Counted from the first letter of the stretch, positions 1 through 7,295 are shown. The stretch: 11,391 nt of DNA from Neorhizobium sp. UBA7851 (GCA_002500765.1 DLSX01000172.1:3003-14393); one strand, 5' to 3'. The notes: generated from the letters alone by a model not told the origin. Made by a program: numbers and translations.

Positions 1-131
1 TCGTGCTGGAAGCCGGCCAGGAACGCCTGCCCGGCGACCGTCGTCATGTGACCCGCGCCAAGGCGGAAAAGGACGGTATTCCGCTATCGGCCGAAAACTA
101 CGGGAAGCTAACGGCGCTGGCCGAGAGCTGA
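1..131 (+). CDS. Ldh family (malate/L-lactate-type) oxidoreductase, C-terminal fragment
   Basis: Open from the left edge; the frame begins at base 3 and ends with TGA at 129-131, giving only the last 42 residues. The tail (…RLPGDRRHVTRA…DGIPLSAENYGKL…) matches the usual C-terminus of the Ldh_2 family of NAD(P)-dependent dehydrogenases (malate, L-lactate, ureidoglycolate or sulfolactate dehydrogenases). That family characteristically ends with a 'LPGER…R…GIP' stretch followed by a short helix. The fragment contains no catalytic residues, so the substrate cannot be named. It converges on the SDR gene with only 7 nt between the two stop codons, and I see no hairpin between them. The family call rests on about 40 residues and is moderate. 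Confidence 0.6.
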   Translation, partial: VLEAGQERLPGDRRHVTRAKAEKDGIPLSAENYGKLTALAES

Positions 132-138
132 ACCATAC

Positions 139-876
139 TCAAACGTGCTGGCCGCCATTGATGTGGATTTCCGCACCATTGATATAGGACGATTGGTCGG
201 TGCAGAGGAAATAGATGGTTTTGGCAACTTCCGCGGTTGTGCCGAGCCGGCCCAACGGTACCTCGGCCTGCACCAGTTCATCGGTTCCCGGCGACAGGAT
301 CGATGTGGCGATCTCGCCCGGCGCAATCGCGTTGGCGCGCACGCCGCGCGGGCCGAATTCATGCGCAAGTTCGCGGGTCAGTGACGCGAGGCCCGCCTTG
401 GAGGCCGCATAGGCAACGCCCGCGAAGGGGTGCACGCGGGAACCAGCAATCGAGGTGACGTTGACGATCGAACCTTTCGCCGCCTCAAGCTCTGGTATCA
501 ACGCCCGCGCCAGAAGCGCCGTCGAGATGAGGTTGACGTTCAGCACCTTCGTCCAGGTATCTGCATCCGTGCCGGCAACACCCAATCTTGCGCCATCGGC
601 CCCTTTGGGAGAAATCCCGGCATTGTTCACAAGTGCGGCCAGCTTGCCGTCGGGCAAACGTTGCCGCACCTCTTCAACGAGGGCATCGATGCTGGAGAGG
701 TCGGCCAAGTCTGCCTGGATATGGCTCTCGCGTGCCGAAGGCCAGCGGCATTCCTCGGAAAACGGCTGCCGCGAAACCGTTAAGATCCGCCAGCCATGTT
801 CCATGAACAGCTTAACGGTCGCATGGCCAATGCCGCGGCTGGCACCGGTCAGAAGCATGTAGGGGGTGGTAGTCAA
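139..876 (-). CDS. SDR family NAD(P)-dependent oxidoreductase
   Basis: A 245-residue classical short-chain dehydrogenase/reductase, the normal family length (about 250). Visible motifs are the nucleotide-binding TGASRGIG at 10-17, NNAG at 84-87, the Asn motif VLNVNL at 111-116, the active-site Ser in TSIAGS (141-146) and the catalytic YAASK at 156-160. The substrate is not evident. I chose the TTG at 876 because AGGGAG (bases 889-884) lies 7 nt upstream of it and because the Rossmann β-strand begins a few residues later. The longer reading from ATG 963 would add 29 residues without family character and would put a perfect 16-bp palindrome inside the gene. It is a single-gene unit: the terminator of the upstream ABC operon (1052-1087) separates it from that operon. 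It might work with the convergent Ldh-type dehydrogenase, but nothing in the sequence proves this. Confidence 0.9.
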   Translation of the reverse strand: MTTTPYMLLTGASRGIGHATVKLFMEHGWRILTVSRQPFSEECRWPSARESHIQADLADLSSIDALVEEVRQRLPDGKLAALVNNAGISPKGADGARLGVAGTDADTWTKVLNVNLISTALLARALIPELEAAKGSIVNVTSIAGSRVHPFAGVAYAASKAGLASLTRELAHEFGPRGVRANAIAPGEIATSILSPGTDELVQAEVPLGRLGTTAEVAKTIYFLCTDQSSYINGAEIHINGGQHV

Positions 877-883
877 AGACGAA

Positions 884-889
884 CTCCCT
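884..889 (-). promoter_or_regulatory. Ribosome binding site that supports the TTG start of the SDR gene
   Basis: The minus strand reads AGGGAG followed by 7 nt and then TTG (876-874). No comparable purine tract precedes the in-frame ATG at 963, so this site decides the start. Confidence 0.75.
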
Positions 890-955
890 GAAATCGACAG
901 AACCGGCAAGCGGATAATGACCTCAAGCATGGGCCGAGAAACCGTTTCAGGTCTG

Positions 956-971
956 CTTCGCAATTGCGAAG
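956..971. promoter_or_regulatory. 16-bp perfect palindrome, candidate operator of the SDR gene
   Basis: CTTCGCAATTGCGAAG is a perfect palindrome centred about 87 bp upstream of the SDR TTG. ATTGCG is repeated 11 bp on (963-968 and 974-979), one helical turn apart. Location and symmetry suggest a dimeric repressor or activator site. No regulator gene lies beside it, so the binding protein is unknown. The rest of 877-1051 holds no gene; the SDR promoter must lie here, but I could not pick −35/−10 boxes confidently. Confidence 0.5.
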
Positions 972-1051
972 AAATTGCGCCTCACGCCCGGAATTTCAAC
1001 TGGCAAACAATCGCCGGAATATCTTGAGACAGAGCAAATCCGTTTATCCGA

Positions 1052-1087
1052 GATGAGAAAACCCTGCACCACAAGTGGTACAGGGTT
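1052..1087 (-). terminator. Rho-independent terminator of the ABC transporter operon
   Basis: The arms AACCCTGCACCAC (1060-1072) and GTGGTACAGGGTT (1075-1087) pair over about 12 bp with a single G·U and a minimal loop. Read on the minus strand the hairpin runs straight into TTTTCTC. It starts 26 nt beyond the TAA (1114-1116) of the ATPase gene, as expected for the end of this operon. Confidence 0.8.
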
Positions 1088-1113
1088 CTGTATAGCTCCA
1101 GTGGCGGCTCGAT

Positions 1114-2760
1114 TTACGCCTGAAGATTGGCAGCCTGCGACGTCTTCCGCCCGCTCTCAATCAGCGCCTTGGTGTATTCCTCGCGCGGCGACAGGAAGAT
1201 CTGCTCGGTATCCCCCTGTTCGACGATCTCGCCGCGCTTCATCACGATCGTATGATCGCAGATCTGCCGGATGACGGCGAGATTGTGCGAGATGAACACA
1301 TAGGTGAGGTTCAGCTCGGAGCGCAGTTCCTGCAGGAAGTCCAGCACCTGCGCCTGAACCGAGATGTCGAGCGCCGAAGTCGGCTCGTCGAGGATCAGCA
1401 GACGCGGGTTGAGCGCAATCGCCCGGGCGATGCAGACACGCTGCTTCTGGCCGCCGGAAAGCTCGTGCGGATAGCGATATTTGAACATTTTCGGCAGTTG
1501 TACGATGTCGAGCAGCGCTTCCGCCCGTGCCTCGATATCCCGCCGGCTCATATTCGTCTGTATCCTGAGCGGCTCGCCGATCGCATCGCCGATCGTGTGG
1601 CGACCGTTGAGCGCCGAATGCGGGTTCTGGAAGACGAACTGCATGTGCCGGCGCATCTGCCTGAGCGGCTCGCCCGACAGGCCGGAAATGTTCTGCCCGT
1701 CGAAGATGATGTCGCCGGATGTCGGCTCGATCAGTCGCATCAGCATGCGCGCAAGCGTCGACTTGCCCGATCCGCTTTCGCCGACCACGCCGAAGATTTC
1801 GCCGGTCTTCACTGCAAGACTGATCGAATTGACCGCCGTGAAATCGGTGCCGGACTGGCTGCGATAGACCTTTTTCAGGTCGATGGCTTCCAGAAGATTG
1901 CCGCGCTTGGCGGGCTTTGCATCCGCAGCCTGAGCTGCAACCCGCTCTGGCTCGACATCGATATCCGGCACGGCGGCAAGCAGGCGCTGCGTATATTCGT
2001 GCTGCGGACGATTGAGGATGTCCTGCGTCAGTCCCTGCTCGACGATCTCGCCCTTGTACATCACCGCGCAACGTTTCGCGACGGTGGCGATTGCGCCGAT
2101 GTCGTGGCTGATCATGATGACGGTGAGGTTGAGCTTTTCGACCAGCGAGTTGATCAGATCCAGCACCTGCGCCTGAACCGTCACGTCGAGTGCCGTCGTC
2201 GGTTCGTCCGCGATCAGGATGTCCGGTTTTCCGGCCAGCGCCATGGCGATCAGGATGCGCTGGCGCATGCCGCCGGAAAGCTGGTGCGGATATTGAGAAA
2301 ACAGCATGGACGGGTTCGGCAGGCCGACCTGATCGAGCAGTTCCTCGGTGCGGGCACGACGCGCGGCCTTGGAGGAAACACCTGCACCGGCTGCCTTCTC
2401 ATGCGCCGCGATGACATCGGAAATCTGCCGCCCGATTGTGAAGAGCGGGTTCAGATAGGTCATCGGATCCTGGAAGATCATCGAGATGCGGATACCGCGG
2501 ATCTTTGTCCAGTCCTTTTCCGGCAGGTTGGTAATGTCCTGCCCGTCAAACGAGATCGAGCCTTCGACGACCTTCGAATTGCGCGGACCGATGCCGAGCA
2601 CCGAACGCACCAGCACCGTCTTGCCCGAGCCGCTTTCGCCGACAATGCCGAGCGTGTCGCCACGATTGACGGAAAGATTGATGCCCTTCAGCACATGCAC
2701 CGGACCGTCGAACGTGCCGATATCGAGCCGATAGTCCTTAATGTCGAGCAGAGCTGTCAT
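1114..2760 (-). CDS. ABC transporter ATP-binding protein with two fused ATPase domains (DppD-DppF type)
   Basis: A 548-residue polypeptide carrying two complete ATPase domains that would power import through the two permeases encoded just upstream, at the inner face of the cytoplasmic membrane. Domain 1 has Walker A GESGSGKT (41-48), Q-loop Gln97, signature LSGGM (161-165), Walker B ending in D185-E186 and switch His219. Domain 2 has Walker A GESGSGKS (327-334), Gln378, LSGGQ (434-438), Walker B LLILDE (454-459) and His492. Both domains end with the peptide-transporter tail (YTQRLLAAVP; YTKALIESG). Most dipeptide/oligopeptide systems encode DppD and DppF separately; the fused form is known in Rhizobiales. 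The ATG overlaps the preceding permease stop (ATGA, 2757-2760), and AAGGAG lies 9 nt before it. All catalytic residues are intact. This is the last gene of the operon. Confidence 0.95.
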   Translation of the reverse strand: MTALLDIKDYRLDIGTFDGPVHVLKGINLSVNRGDTLGIVGESGSGKTVLVRSVLGIGPRNSKVVEGSISFDGQDITNLPEKDWTKIRGIRISMIFQDPMTYLNPLFTIGRQISDVIAAHEKAAGAGVSSKAARRARTEELLDQVGLPNPSMLFSQYPHQLSGGMRQRILIAMALAGKPDILIADEPTTALDVTVQAQVLDLINSLVEKLNLTVIMISHDIGAIATVAKRCAVMYKGEIVEQGLTQDILNRPQHEYTQRLLAAVPDIDVEPERVAAQAADAKPAKRGNLLEAIDLKKVYRSQSGTDFTAVNSISLAVKTGEIFGVVGESGSGKSTLARMLMRLIEPTSGDIIFDGQNISGLSGEPLRQMRRHMQFVFQNPHSALNGRHTIGDAIGEPLRIQTNMSRRDIEARAEALLDIVQLPKMFKYRYPHELSGGQKQRVCIARAIALNPRLLILDEPTSALDISVQAQVLDFLQELRSELNLTYVFISHNLAVIRQICDHTIVMKRGEIVEQGDTEQIFLSPREEYTKALIESGRKTSQAANLQA

Positions 2761-3692
2761 CGGTCGCGGCTCCTTGGATCGAGAATGTCACGCAGGCCAT
2801 CGCCCAGAAGGTTGAAGCCGAGCACGGTGAGGAAGATCGCAGCACCGGGGAAAAGCGAATACCACCACCAGTCGGGCATATAGGTGCGGGCGACCGAGAT
2901 CATCGCTCCCCATTCCGGCGACGGCGGCTGGGCGCCGAGACCGATGAAGCCGAGGCTGGCGGCAGACAGGATCGCCATGCCCATATCCATGCTCATCTTG
3001 ACGATGATCGGTGACATGCAGTTCGGCAGGATATGATGCCAGAGTATCCACGGCGTCTTCGCCCCGATCGAGCGGGCGGATTCGATGAACAGCTCTTCCT
3101 TGATCGACAGCGTTTTTGCCTCGACCAGGCGCACGTAACCGGGCCACCAGACGATCGCCAGCGCCAGCACGCAATTGGTGATGCCGGGGCCGAGCGCCGC
3201 AACGATTGCCAGCGCCAGCGCCAGACCGGGAACGGCGAGGAACAGTTCGGTGACACGCATGATCACCGCACGAACCCAGCCACCACGATAACCGGCAATG
3301 ATGCCGAGCGTGATGCCGACGATCGCCGCGATGCCGGTGATGACGACGCCGATCCACAGCGACGTCCTGGCCCCGATGATGACGCGTGAGAAAATATCCG
3401 CACCCATTTCATCCGTGCCAAACCAGTAGGTGCTGCTTGGCGGCTGCAGTTTGGCCGACATGTTGATCGCACCGCTTGCGGCCTCCGGATAAGGCACGAT
3501 CAGCGGACCGATGGCGGCAAGCAGCAGGAACAGCACGACGAGCGAGAGGCCCAGCATGGACGAAAAGCTCTTGCGGAACATGTGCGCATAGAGCCGCCAC
3601 TGACGGATCTGGCTCGCATGGCGTTCGCGGAAGGTGAGCGGGCGCGTGTCTTCCACGGAAGTATCGATAGGTGTCATGGGATGAGCCGTCAT
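2757..3692 (-). CDS. ABC transporter permease, DppC/OppC type
   Basis: A 311-residue inner-membrane permease, the second half of the heterodimeric channel. Numbering from the ATG, it has a hydrophilic N-terminus of about 45 residues, a first membrane segment (about 48-68), the DppC signature FGTDEMGADIFSRV (about 91-104), and four to five further membrane segments. The EAA coupling loop is ELFIESARSIGAKT (about 200-213), and the typical LGFIGLGAQPPSPEWG and terminal LGDGLRDILDPR are present. The start could be GTG at 3695 (GTGA overlap with the preceding stop) or ATG at 3692. I prefer ATG because AGGA sits 7 nt upstream of it but only 4 nt from the GTG. It overlaps the neighbouring genes on both sides, so it is translationally coupled in the operon. 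The substrate is not predictable from this subunit. Confidence 0.94.
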   Translation of the reverse strand: MTAHPMTPIDTSVEDTRPLTFRERHASQIRQWRLYAHMFRKSFSSMLGLSLVVLFLLLAAIGPLIVPYPEAASGAINMSAKLQPPSSTYWFGTDEMGADIFSRVIIGARTSLWIGVVITGIAAIVGITLGIIAGYRGGWVRAVIMRVTELFLAVPGLALALAIVAALGPGITNCVLALAIVWWPGYVRLVEAKTLSIKEELFIESARSIGAKTPWILWHHILPNCMSPIIVKMSMDMGMAILSAASLGFIGLGAQPPSPEWGAMISVARTYMPDWWWYSLFPGAAIFLTVLGFNLLGDGLRDILDPRSRDR

Positions 3693-4699
3693 CACGCTTT
3701 CCTGAGACGCGGGTCGATCCAGGCATAGGCCAGGTCAACGAGGGTGTTGGCGACGATAAAGAAGAAACCAATCATCAGCGTCACGCCGACAACGGGTTTG
3801 AAGTCGGAGGAGAGTGCGGAAGAGACCGCATAAAGCCCGATACCCGGCCAGTCGAAGACGGTTTCGACGAGAACGGTCGAACCGAGCATCCAGCCGAAAC
3901 GCAGGCCGATCATCGCCAGCGTCGGCAGCATGGCATTCTTCAGCGCGTAAAGCGCGACGATGCGGAAGGACGAGATGCCATGGGCGCGGGCAGCGACGAT
4001 ATAATCCGACTGCAGAACTTCGATCATCTCGGCGCGGTTGACGCGCAGGATCGAGGCAAGACAGGGGAAGGAGAGCACGATCGCCGGCAGGATGATATGC
4101 TGCAGCGACACCCAGAAGGTCGAGAAATTGCCTGCGATCAGGCTGTCGACCAGAAGCAGGCCGGTGACGAATTCCGGCGGGCGGGTGACGAGCGGCAGGC
4201 GCCCCGAAACCGGCAGCCATTCCAGATCGACGGCAAACATCAATTGCAGCAGGATACCGAACCAGAAGGCCGGGATCGCCACGCCGGAAATCGAAAAGAT
4301 GCGCGTCACCTGATCGAGCGGCCCGTCCTTGTAGACGGCCGACAGCATGCCGAGCGGAACGCCGATGACGATGCCGAGGAACATTGCGACGAACACGAGT
4401 TCCAGCGTCGCGGGCGCATAACGCATCACTTCTTCCAGCACCGGGCGTGTGGTGACGATCGAAGTACCGAGATCACCGCGGACCAGTTCGCCCATATAGA
4501 CGATGAACTGTTCCGGCAGCGACTTGTCGAGACCATATTCCGTGCGGATCGTCGCGACCATGTCCTCGGTCGCATTGGGACCGGCCACGAGACGAGCCGG
4601 ATCGCCGGGCGCGACATTGGTGATGAGGAATGTCAGCGCGGCTATGCCGATCATCGTGCCGACCAGCGTCAGCAACTTGCGGAAGGCGAATGTCAGCAT
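3692..4699 (-). CDS. ABC transporter permease, DppB/OppB type
   Basis: A 335-residue inner-membrane permease, normal length for the family. There is an N-terminal membrane segment (about 8-28), then PGDPAR (31-36), the periplasmic GDLGTSIVTTRPV stretch (75-87), further hydrophobic segments around 99-120, 136-157, 200-220, 256-276 and 303-324, and the closing WIDPRLR. The cytoplasmic EAA loop that docks on the ATPase is DYIVAARAHGIS (232-243). It pairs with the DppC-type permease, whose start overlaps its TGA. GGAG lies 6 nt before the ATG. It follows the binding-protein gene after 97 nt containing two inverted repeats. Confidence 0.95.
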   Translation of the reverse strand: MLTFAFRKLLTLVGTMIGIAALTFLITNVAPGDPARLVAGPNATEDMVATIRTEYGLDKSLPEQFIVYMGELVRGDLGTSIVTTRPVLEEVMRYAPATLELVFVAMFLGIVIGVPLGMLSAVYKDGPLDQVTRIFSISGVAIPAFWFGILLQLMFAVDLEWLPVSGRLPLVTRPPEFVTGLLLVDSLIAGNFSTFWVSLQHIILPAIVLSFPCLASILRVNRAEMIEVLQSDYIVAARAHGISSFRIVALYALKNAMLPTLAMIGLRFGWMLGSTVLVETVFDWPGIGLYAVSSALSSDFKPVVGVTLMIGFFFIVANTLVDLAYAWIDPRLRKA

Positions 4700-4723
4700 C
4701 GTCTTCTCCGTTTGTTATGATTG

Positions 4724-4759
4724 GCGCATGGCCCGCGGTAGGGAAAGCGGACCATGCGC
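4724..4759 (-). other. Hairpin between the binding-protein and permease genes
   Basis: GCGCATGG (4724-4731) and CCATGCGC (4752-4759) are perfectly complementary. One mismatch inward, CCGC (4733-4736) pairs with GCGG (4747-4750), closing a 10-nt loop. No T tract follows in the direction of transcription, so it is unlikely to be a strong terminator. A stem-loop here commonly protects or processes the binding-protein mRNA so that this subunit is made in excess over the permeases. That role is inferred. Confidence 0.5.
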
Positions 4760-4765
4760 ACCATT

Positions 4766-4793
4766 CTGGCTTACTTGAGGGGACTTCAGCCAG
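4766..4793 (-). repeat. Short inverted repeat just after the binding-protein stop
   Basis: CTGGCT (4766-4771) and AGCCAG (4788-4793) form a 6-bp inverted repeat with a 16-nt spacer, beginning 3 nt beyond the stop codon of the binding-protein gene. It could stack with the larger hairpin at 4724-4759 in the same mRNA spacer. It is weak taken alone. Confidence 0.3.
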
Positions 4794-4796
4794 TGT

Positions 4797-6389
4797 TTAT
4801 TCGGACTTCACCCACAGCGGGTAGAGATCGACTTCGCCGGTGAACCGGACCGGGCTGAACTGGAAGCCCTGCAGGTAGTCACGACGTGCCCAGCGGCGGT
4901 TCTGCAACATGCCGAACACTTCCGGCTGGTCTGCGACGATCTGGGTCTGGATGTCGGCATAGAGCTTGGCGCGCTCATCCCAGTTCGACGAGGAACGGGC
5001 CTTGTCGATCATCTCGGTGACCTTAGGATTGTCGTAGAACATCATCGCGAAATACTGGCCCCAGCTGTTCTTGTGATACTGGTAGGCGACAGCGTCCGGA
5101 TCGGTCGAAACCGGGGTCGTGTAGACCGAGGTCATCGACGGCGAAGTCTCGACCTTGGAGCCGTTGGCAACCATGTTCGGCCACTGTTCCGGCTTGATCT
5201 CGACATTGATGTTGAGCGGCTTCAGGCTGTCGAGCAGCACGAGGCCGATGCGGCGGGCTTCTTCGAGACCGGCAACGTGAACGTAAGGCAGGGTGATGCC
5301 GCCGTTCGGATAACCGGACTTCGCCAGATATTCCTTGGCCTTGGCCAGATCCTGGCGCGGAATGCCGGGCACGTCGATATGGCCCTTCATCGCATCCGGG
5401 ATCGGGCTCGTCTCGAGCGACGCAGCGCCGTTATAGACCTGGATCAGCGCATCATAGTCCATCGCATAGGCGATTGCCTTGCGCAGGTTGATGTCGGCGG
5501 TCGGCCCCTGCTGCGTGTTGAACTTGATGCCGAACGTCGTCATGCCCTTGTGATCTTCGATGGCGATGCCCTTGGCACGCGCGATCTGAACGTAATCGTC
5601 CGGCGTCAGGCCTTCGACGATATCGACTTCGCCGCGCTGGAGAGCTGCCTTCTGGGCTGCAGGCTCGCGGATGATCTTGAAGATCACGCCGGCCGGGCGG
5701 TTTGCATCGCCCTGCGGCCAGCCCTTCCAGTAATCGGCAACGGCTTCGGCTTCATAAAGAACATTCGGTTCCCAGCGGCCGAGCTTGAACGGGCCGGAAC
5801 CGGCTTCGTTGTCGGTCAGCCACTTCTGGCCGTAATCGCCGTCAACTTCATTGGCCTTAACCTGGGCCGGGTTGACGATGTACCACCAGGGCAGGAAAGA
5901 GAGGAACGGCGTGTAAGGAGCCTTCAGCTCGAACTTGACGGTATAATCATCAACGACCTTGATGCCTTCCGGCGACAGGAAGTCCTTGAGCATCCAGGCG
6001 ACGCCCTTGTTGAGCTTCAGGCCGCGCTCGAAGGAATAACGGATGGCTTCGGCATTCACCGGGTCGCCATTGTGGAATTTCGCGTTCTTGACCAGATGGA
6101 AAGTCCAGGTCTTGCCGTCTTCGCTGGTTTCCCACTTTTCGGCGAGCCACGGCTTGATAACGGCCGGATCGCCTTCATACTTGACCAGCGCGTCATAGAC
6201 CGCCTGCTGCATCATGCGGGTCGACCAGTCGTAACGGATATGCGGATCGAGAACCGGGATGGCCTGGCGGCCGCCGAACACGATGACATTACCCTTGTCG
6301 GTGCGCTCGAAGGCGCTGGCAGGGGTGGCAAGAACCGACGAGGCGAGAAGCCCCGCGATTGCGATATTCCTGATGATTTTGCCGAACAT
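4797..6389 (-). CDS. ABC transporter substrate-binding protein (SBP_bac_5 family)
   Basis: A 530-residue exported solute receptor of the dipeptide/oligopeptide class (cluster C). The N-terminus is a clear Sec signal peptide: basic residues K4/R7, a hydrophobic core 9-21 and an ASA-F cleavage site after residue 26. The family signature runs through roughly 67-116 (LAEKWETSEDGKTWTFHL…FHNGDPVNAE). Cleavage at Ala followed by Phe, with no lipobox Cys, makes it a soluble periplasmic protein rather than a lipoprotein. Family members bind peptides, opines, nickel, glutathione, sugars or other ligands, so the ligand cannot be read from the sequence. The start is firm: GAGGGA lies 5 nt before the ATG. 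It follows the AroM gene by 50 nt with no terminator, so the two are very probably co-transcribed. Confidence 0.95.
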   Translation of the reverse strand: MFGKIIRNIAIAGLLASSVLATPASAFERTDKGNVIVFGGRQAIPVLDPHIRYDWSTRMMQQAVYDALVKYEGDPAVIKPWLAEKWETSEDGKTWTFHLVKNAKFHNGDPVNAEAIRYSFERGLKLNKGVAWMLKDFLSPEGIKVVDDYTVKFELKAPYTPFLSFLPWWYIVNPAQVKANEVDGDYGQKWLTDNEAGSGPFKLGRWEPNVLYEAEAVADYWKGWPQGDANRPAGVIFKIIREPAAQKAALQRGEVDIVEGLTPDDYVQIARAKGIAIEDHKGMTTFGIKFNTQQGPTADINLRKAIAYAMDYDALIQVYNGAASLETSPIPDAMKGHIDVPGIPRQDLAKAKEYLAKSGYPNGGITLPYVHVAGLEEARRIGLVLLDSLKPLNINVEIKPEQWPNMVANGSKVETSPSMTSVYTTPVSTDPDAVAYQYHKNSWGQYFAMMFYDNPKVTEMIDKARSSSNWDERAKLYADIQTQIVADQPEVFGMLQNRRWARRDYLQGFQFSPVRFTGEVDLYPLWVKSE

Positions 6390-6439
6390 GTAGTTCCCTC
6401 TCTTATTAAACGGCTTGCCGATCAGACTGTATGCAAGTT

Positions 6440-7132
6440 CTAAAGCATTTGACGCACGACACCCGCCACCAGCCGGCGCGACAGAAGCACCGGCGCATCG
6501 ATGGATTTGCGCACTTCCTCATGCATCTCGGCCGAATAGCCCATGCAATGCATGACGATGAGATCGCAGCCTTCCAGCAGTTTCGCCCGTTCACCCATCT
6601 CGTCACCGGCATAAGGCGACGCCGAAACGAGGCTCGGATTTCCCGGCAGCACATGGCGCTCTTCGAAATCCTGGATCTGCCGTTCGAGCGGCACAATAAC
6701 GCCGAGCTTGCGGGCGGATGCGGCAAGCGCCTCGACGGTGGAATCGACGATCCGCTGGGCTTCGACCACGAGCGTATTCTTCAACGGCTCGATCTTCGTG
6801 CCGGTGCAGAGAAGAACGATCAGATCGAAACCTTCGCCATCGATCTTCTGAAGCAAAACATTGAGCTTCTCTTCCGTCAGCGCCTTGGAGGAAACGATCT
6901 CCTCGCCGCTCGCCAGACGGGTCGCAAACGAATGTTCGCCATCTTTGGCGCGCATCGCATCGAGTTCCGCCGGGCTCATGCCGTCCAGCACACCGAACTC
7001 CTGATGCGTGATACGGCCTTTCGGCAGGCCGACGGTAATCTCGGCCATCATCTCAGGTACGAGGTCGACGCGGGGCGTCTGACCGATAGTCACGAAGGCA
7101 ATCTTGGATGTAGAAGGCATGCTCTCGTTCAT
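6440..7132 (-). CDS. AroM family protein (stand-alone)
   Basis: A 230-residue cytoplasmic protein matching the AroM family in length (E. coli AroM is about 225) and in pattern: an N-terminal β-strand with IGQTPR (16-21), FDLIVLLCTG (102-111), GVIVPLE (144-150) and CDLIVMHCMGY (189-199), ending PVLLSRRLVAGVV. AroM has no established reaction. The Cys109 and Cys196 contexts resemble the two-Cys active site of Asp/Glu/hydantoin racemases, which is a motif-level inference. It leads the transporter operon, with a conserved box 52 nt before its ATG. The start is uncertain: AGGGA abuts the ATG at 7132, while an in-frame ATG at 7120 (MPSTSKIAF…) has AGGGA 12 nt upstream. Its closest relative in the window is the N-terminal domain of the regulator at 7296-8252. 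Confidence 0.85.
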   Translation of the reverse strand: MNESMPSTSKIAFVTIGQTPRVDLVPEMMAEITVGLPKGRITHQEFGVLDGMSPAELDAMRAKDGEHSFATRLASGEEIVSSKALTEEKLNVLLQKIDGEGFDLIVLLCTGTKIEPLKNTLVVEAQRIVDSTVEALAASARKLGVIVPLERQIQDFEERHVLPGNPSLVSASPYAGDEMGERAKLLEGCDLIVMHCMGYSAEMHEEVRKSIDAPVLLSRRLVAGVVRQML

Positions 7133-7157
7133 TCCCTGCTTTATCTTGTTGGCAGGG

Positions 7158-7165
7158 AGCCTAGC
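7158..7165 (-). promoter_or_regulatory. Candidate −10 element of the AroM-transporter operon (GCTAGGCT)
   Basis: GCTAGG begins exactly 20 nt after the end of the upstream box, the same offset as in the DUF917 promoter. TAGGCT keeps the three best-conserved −10 positions (T, A and final T). It could alternatively be a second regulator half-site, since it repeats the CTAGG of the box 40 bp further on. Confidence 0.4.
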
Positions 7166-7184
7166 GCTCGAATACGCGACTTCA

Positions 7185-7204
7185 CTATAGGGTAATGCCC
7201 CTAG
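7185..7204 (-). promoter_or_regulatory. 20-bp regulator box upstream of the AroM-transporter operon
   Basis: The minus strand reads CTAGGGGCATTACCCTATAG, with an inverted-repeat core TAGGGG-N4-CCCCTA (5 of 6 pairs here). It is identical at 18 of 20 positions to the box before the DUF917 gene and has the same orientation relative to transcription. There are 52 nt from box end to ATG. A 16-20 bp dyad suits a dimeric LuxR-type helix-turn-helix, and the AroM-LuxR gene lies immediately upstream. That this protein binds here is inferred. The remainder of 7205-7295 is AT-rich with no gene and no convincing terminator for the regulator. Confidence 0.65.
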
Positions 7205-7255
7205 TGGGTAATAATTCGGAAAGATCTTTTGCGATCATTTTTTAGGCAAATGGCC

Positions 7256-7280
7256 TTTTTCACGCAATTTTCTTACGCAA
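7256..7280. repeat. Imperfect tandem repeat in the AT-rich stretch behind the regulator gene
   Basis: TTTTTCACGCAA is followed by TTTTCTTACGCAA, so ACGCAA occurs at 7262-7267 and 7275-7280, 13 bp apart. It lies 50-75 bp upstream of the 7185-7204 box. It could be an UP-like AT-rich stretch or a minor protein site; it may also be chance in AT-rich DNA. Confidence 0.3.
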
Positions 7281-7295
7281 AACAGATTATTTTTG

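Noticed and set aside
877..963. N-terminal extension of the SDR protein to the ATG at 963
   Set aside because: The extra 29 residues lack family character, have no good ribosome site and cross a perfect palindrome; the TTG at 876 with AGGGAG is better supported.
1252..2883. A 543-codon open frame on the plus strand opposite the ATPase gene
   Set aside because: It lies antisense to a gene with complete ABC ATPase motifs. Its translation is rich in Arg, His and Asp with no recognisable domain, the usual mirror of a GC-rich coding strand.
3693..3695. GTG at 3695 as start of the DppC-type permease
   Set aside because: AGGA lies only 4 nt before it, while the ATG at 3692 has 7 nt spacing; the two proteins differ by one residue.
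3671..4720. A 349-codon open frame on the plus strand opposite the DppB-type permease
   Set aside because: The translation is almost entirely charged (Arg, Asp, Glu, Gln, His), the complement of hydrophobic codons in the permease; a shadow frame.
6411..6420. CGGC-TT-GCCG inverted repeat between the AroM gene and the binding-protein gene
   Set aside because: A 4-bp arm with a 2-nt spacer cannot form a useful hairpin and lacks a T tract; likely chance.
5073..6443. A 456-codon open frame on the plus strand opposite the substrate-binding protein gene
   Set aside because: Antisense to a clear SBP_bac_5 gene; no ribosome site or family signature seen, and composition typical of a shadow frame.
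7185..7190. TATAG at the downstream edge of the conserved box as the −10 of the transporter promoter
   Set aside because: Possible, but the hexamer about 17 nt upstream (ATTACC) is a poor −35, and the same position in the DUF917 promoter reads TATAGG. The downstream GCTAGG with fixed spacing explains both promoters better. It is not fully excluded; if correct, the box would be a repressor site.
7238..7260. Hairpin AGGC-aaatg-GCCT flanked by T runs as a terminator
   Set aside because: The stem is only 4 bp, and the T tract that would end transcription follows it on the plus strand, where no gene reads through. On the minus strand, from the regulator, it is followed by A residues.
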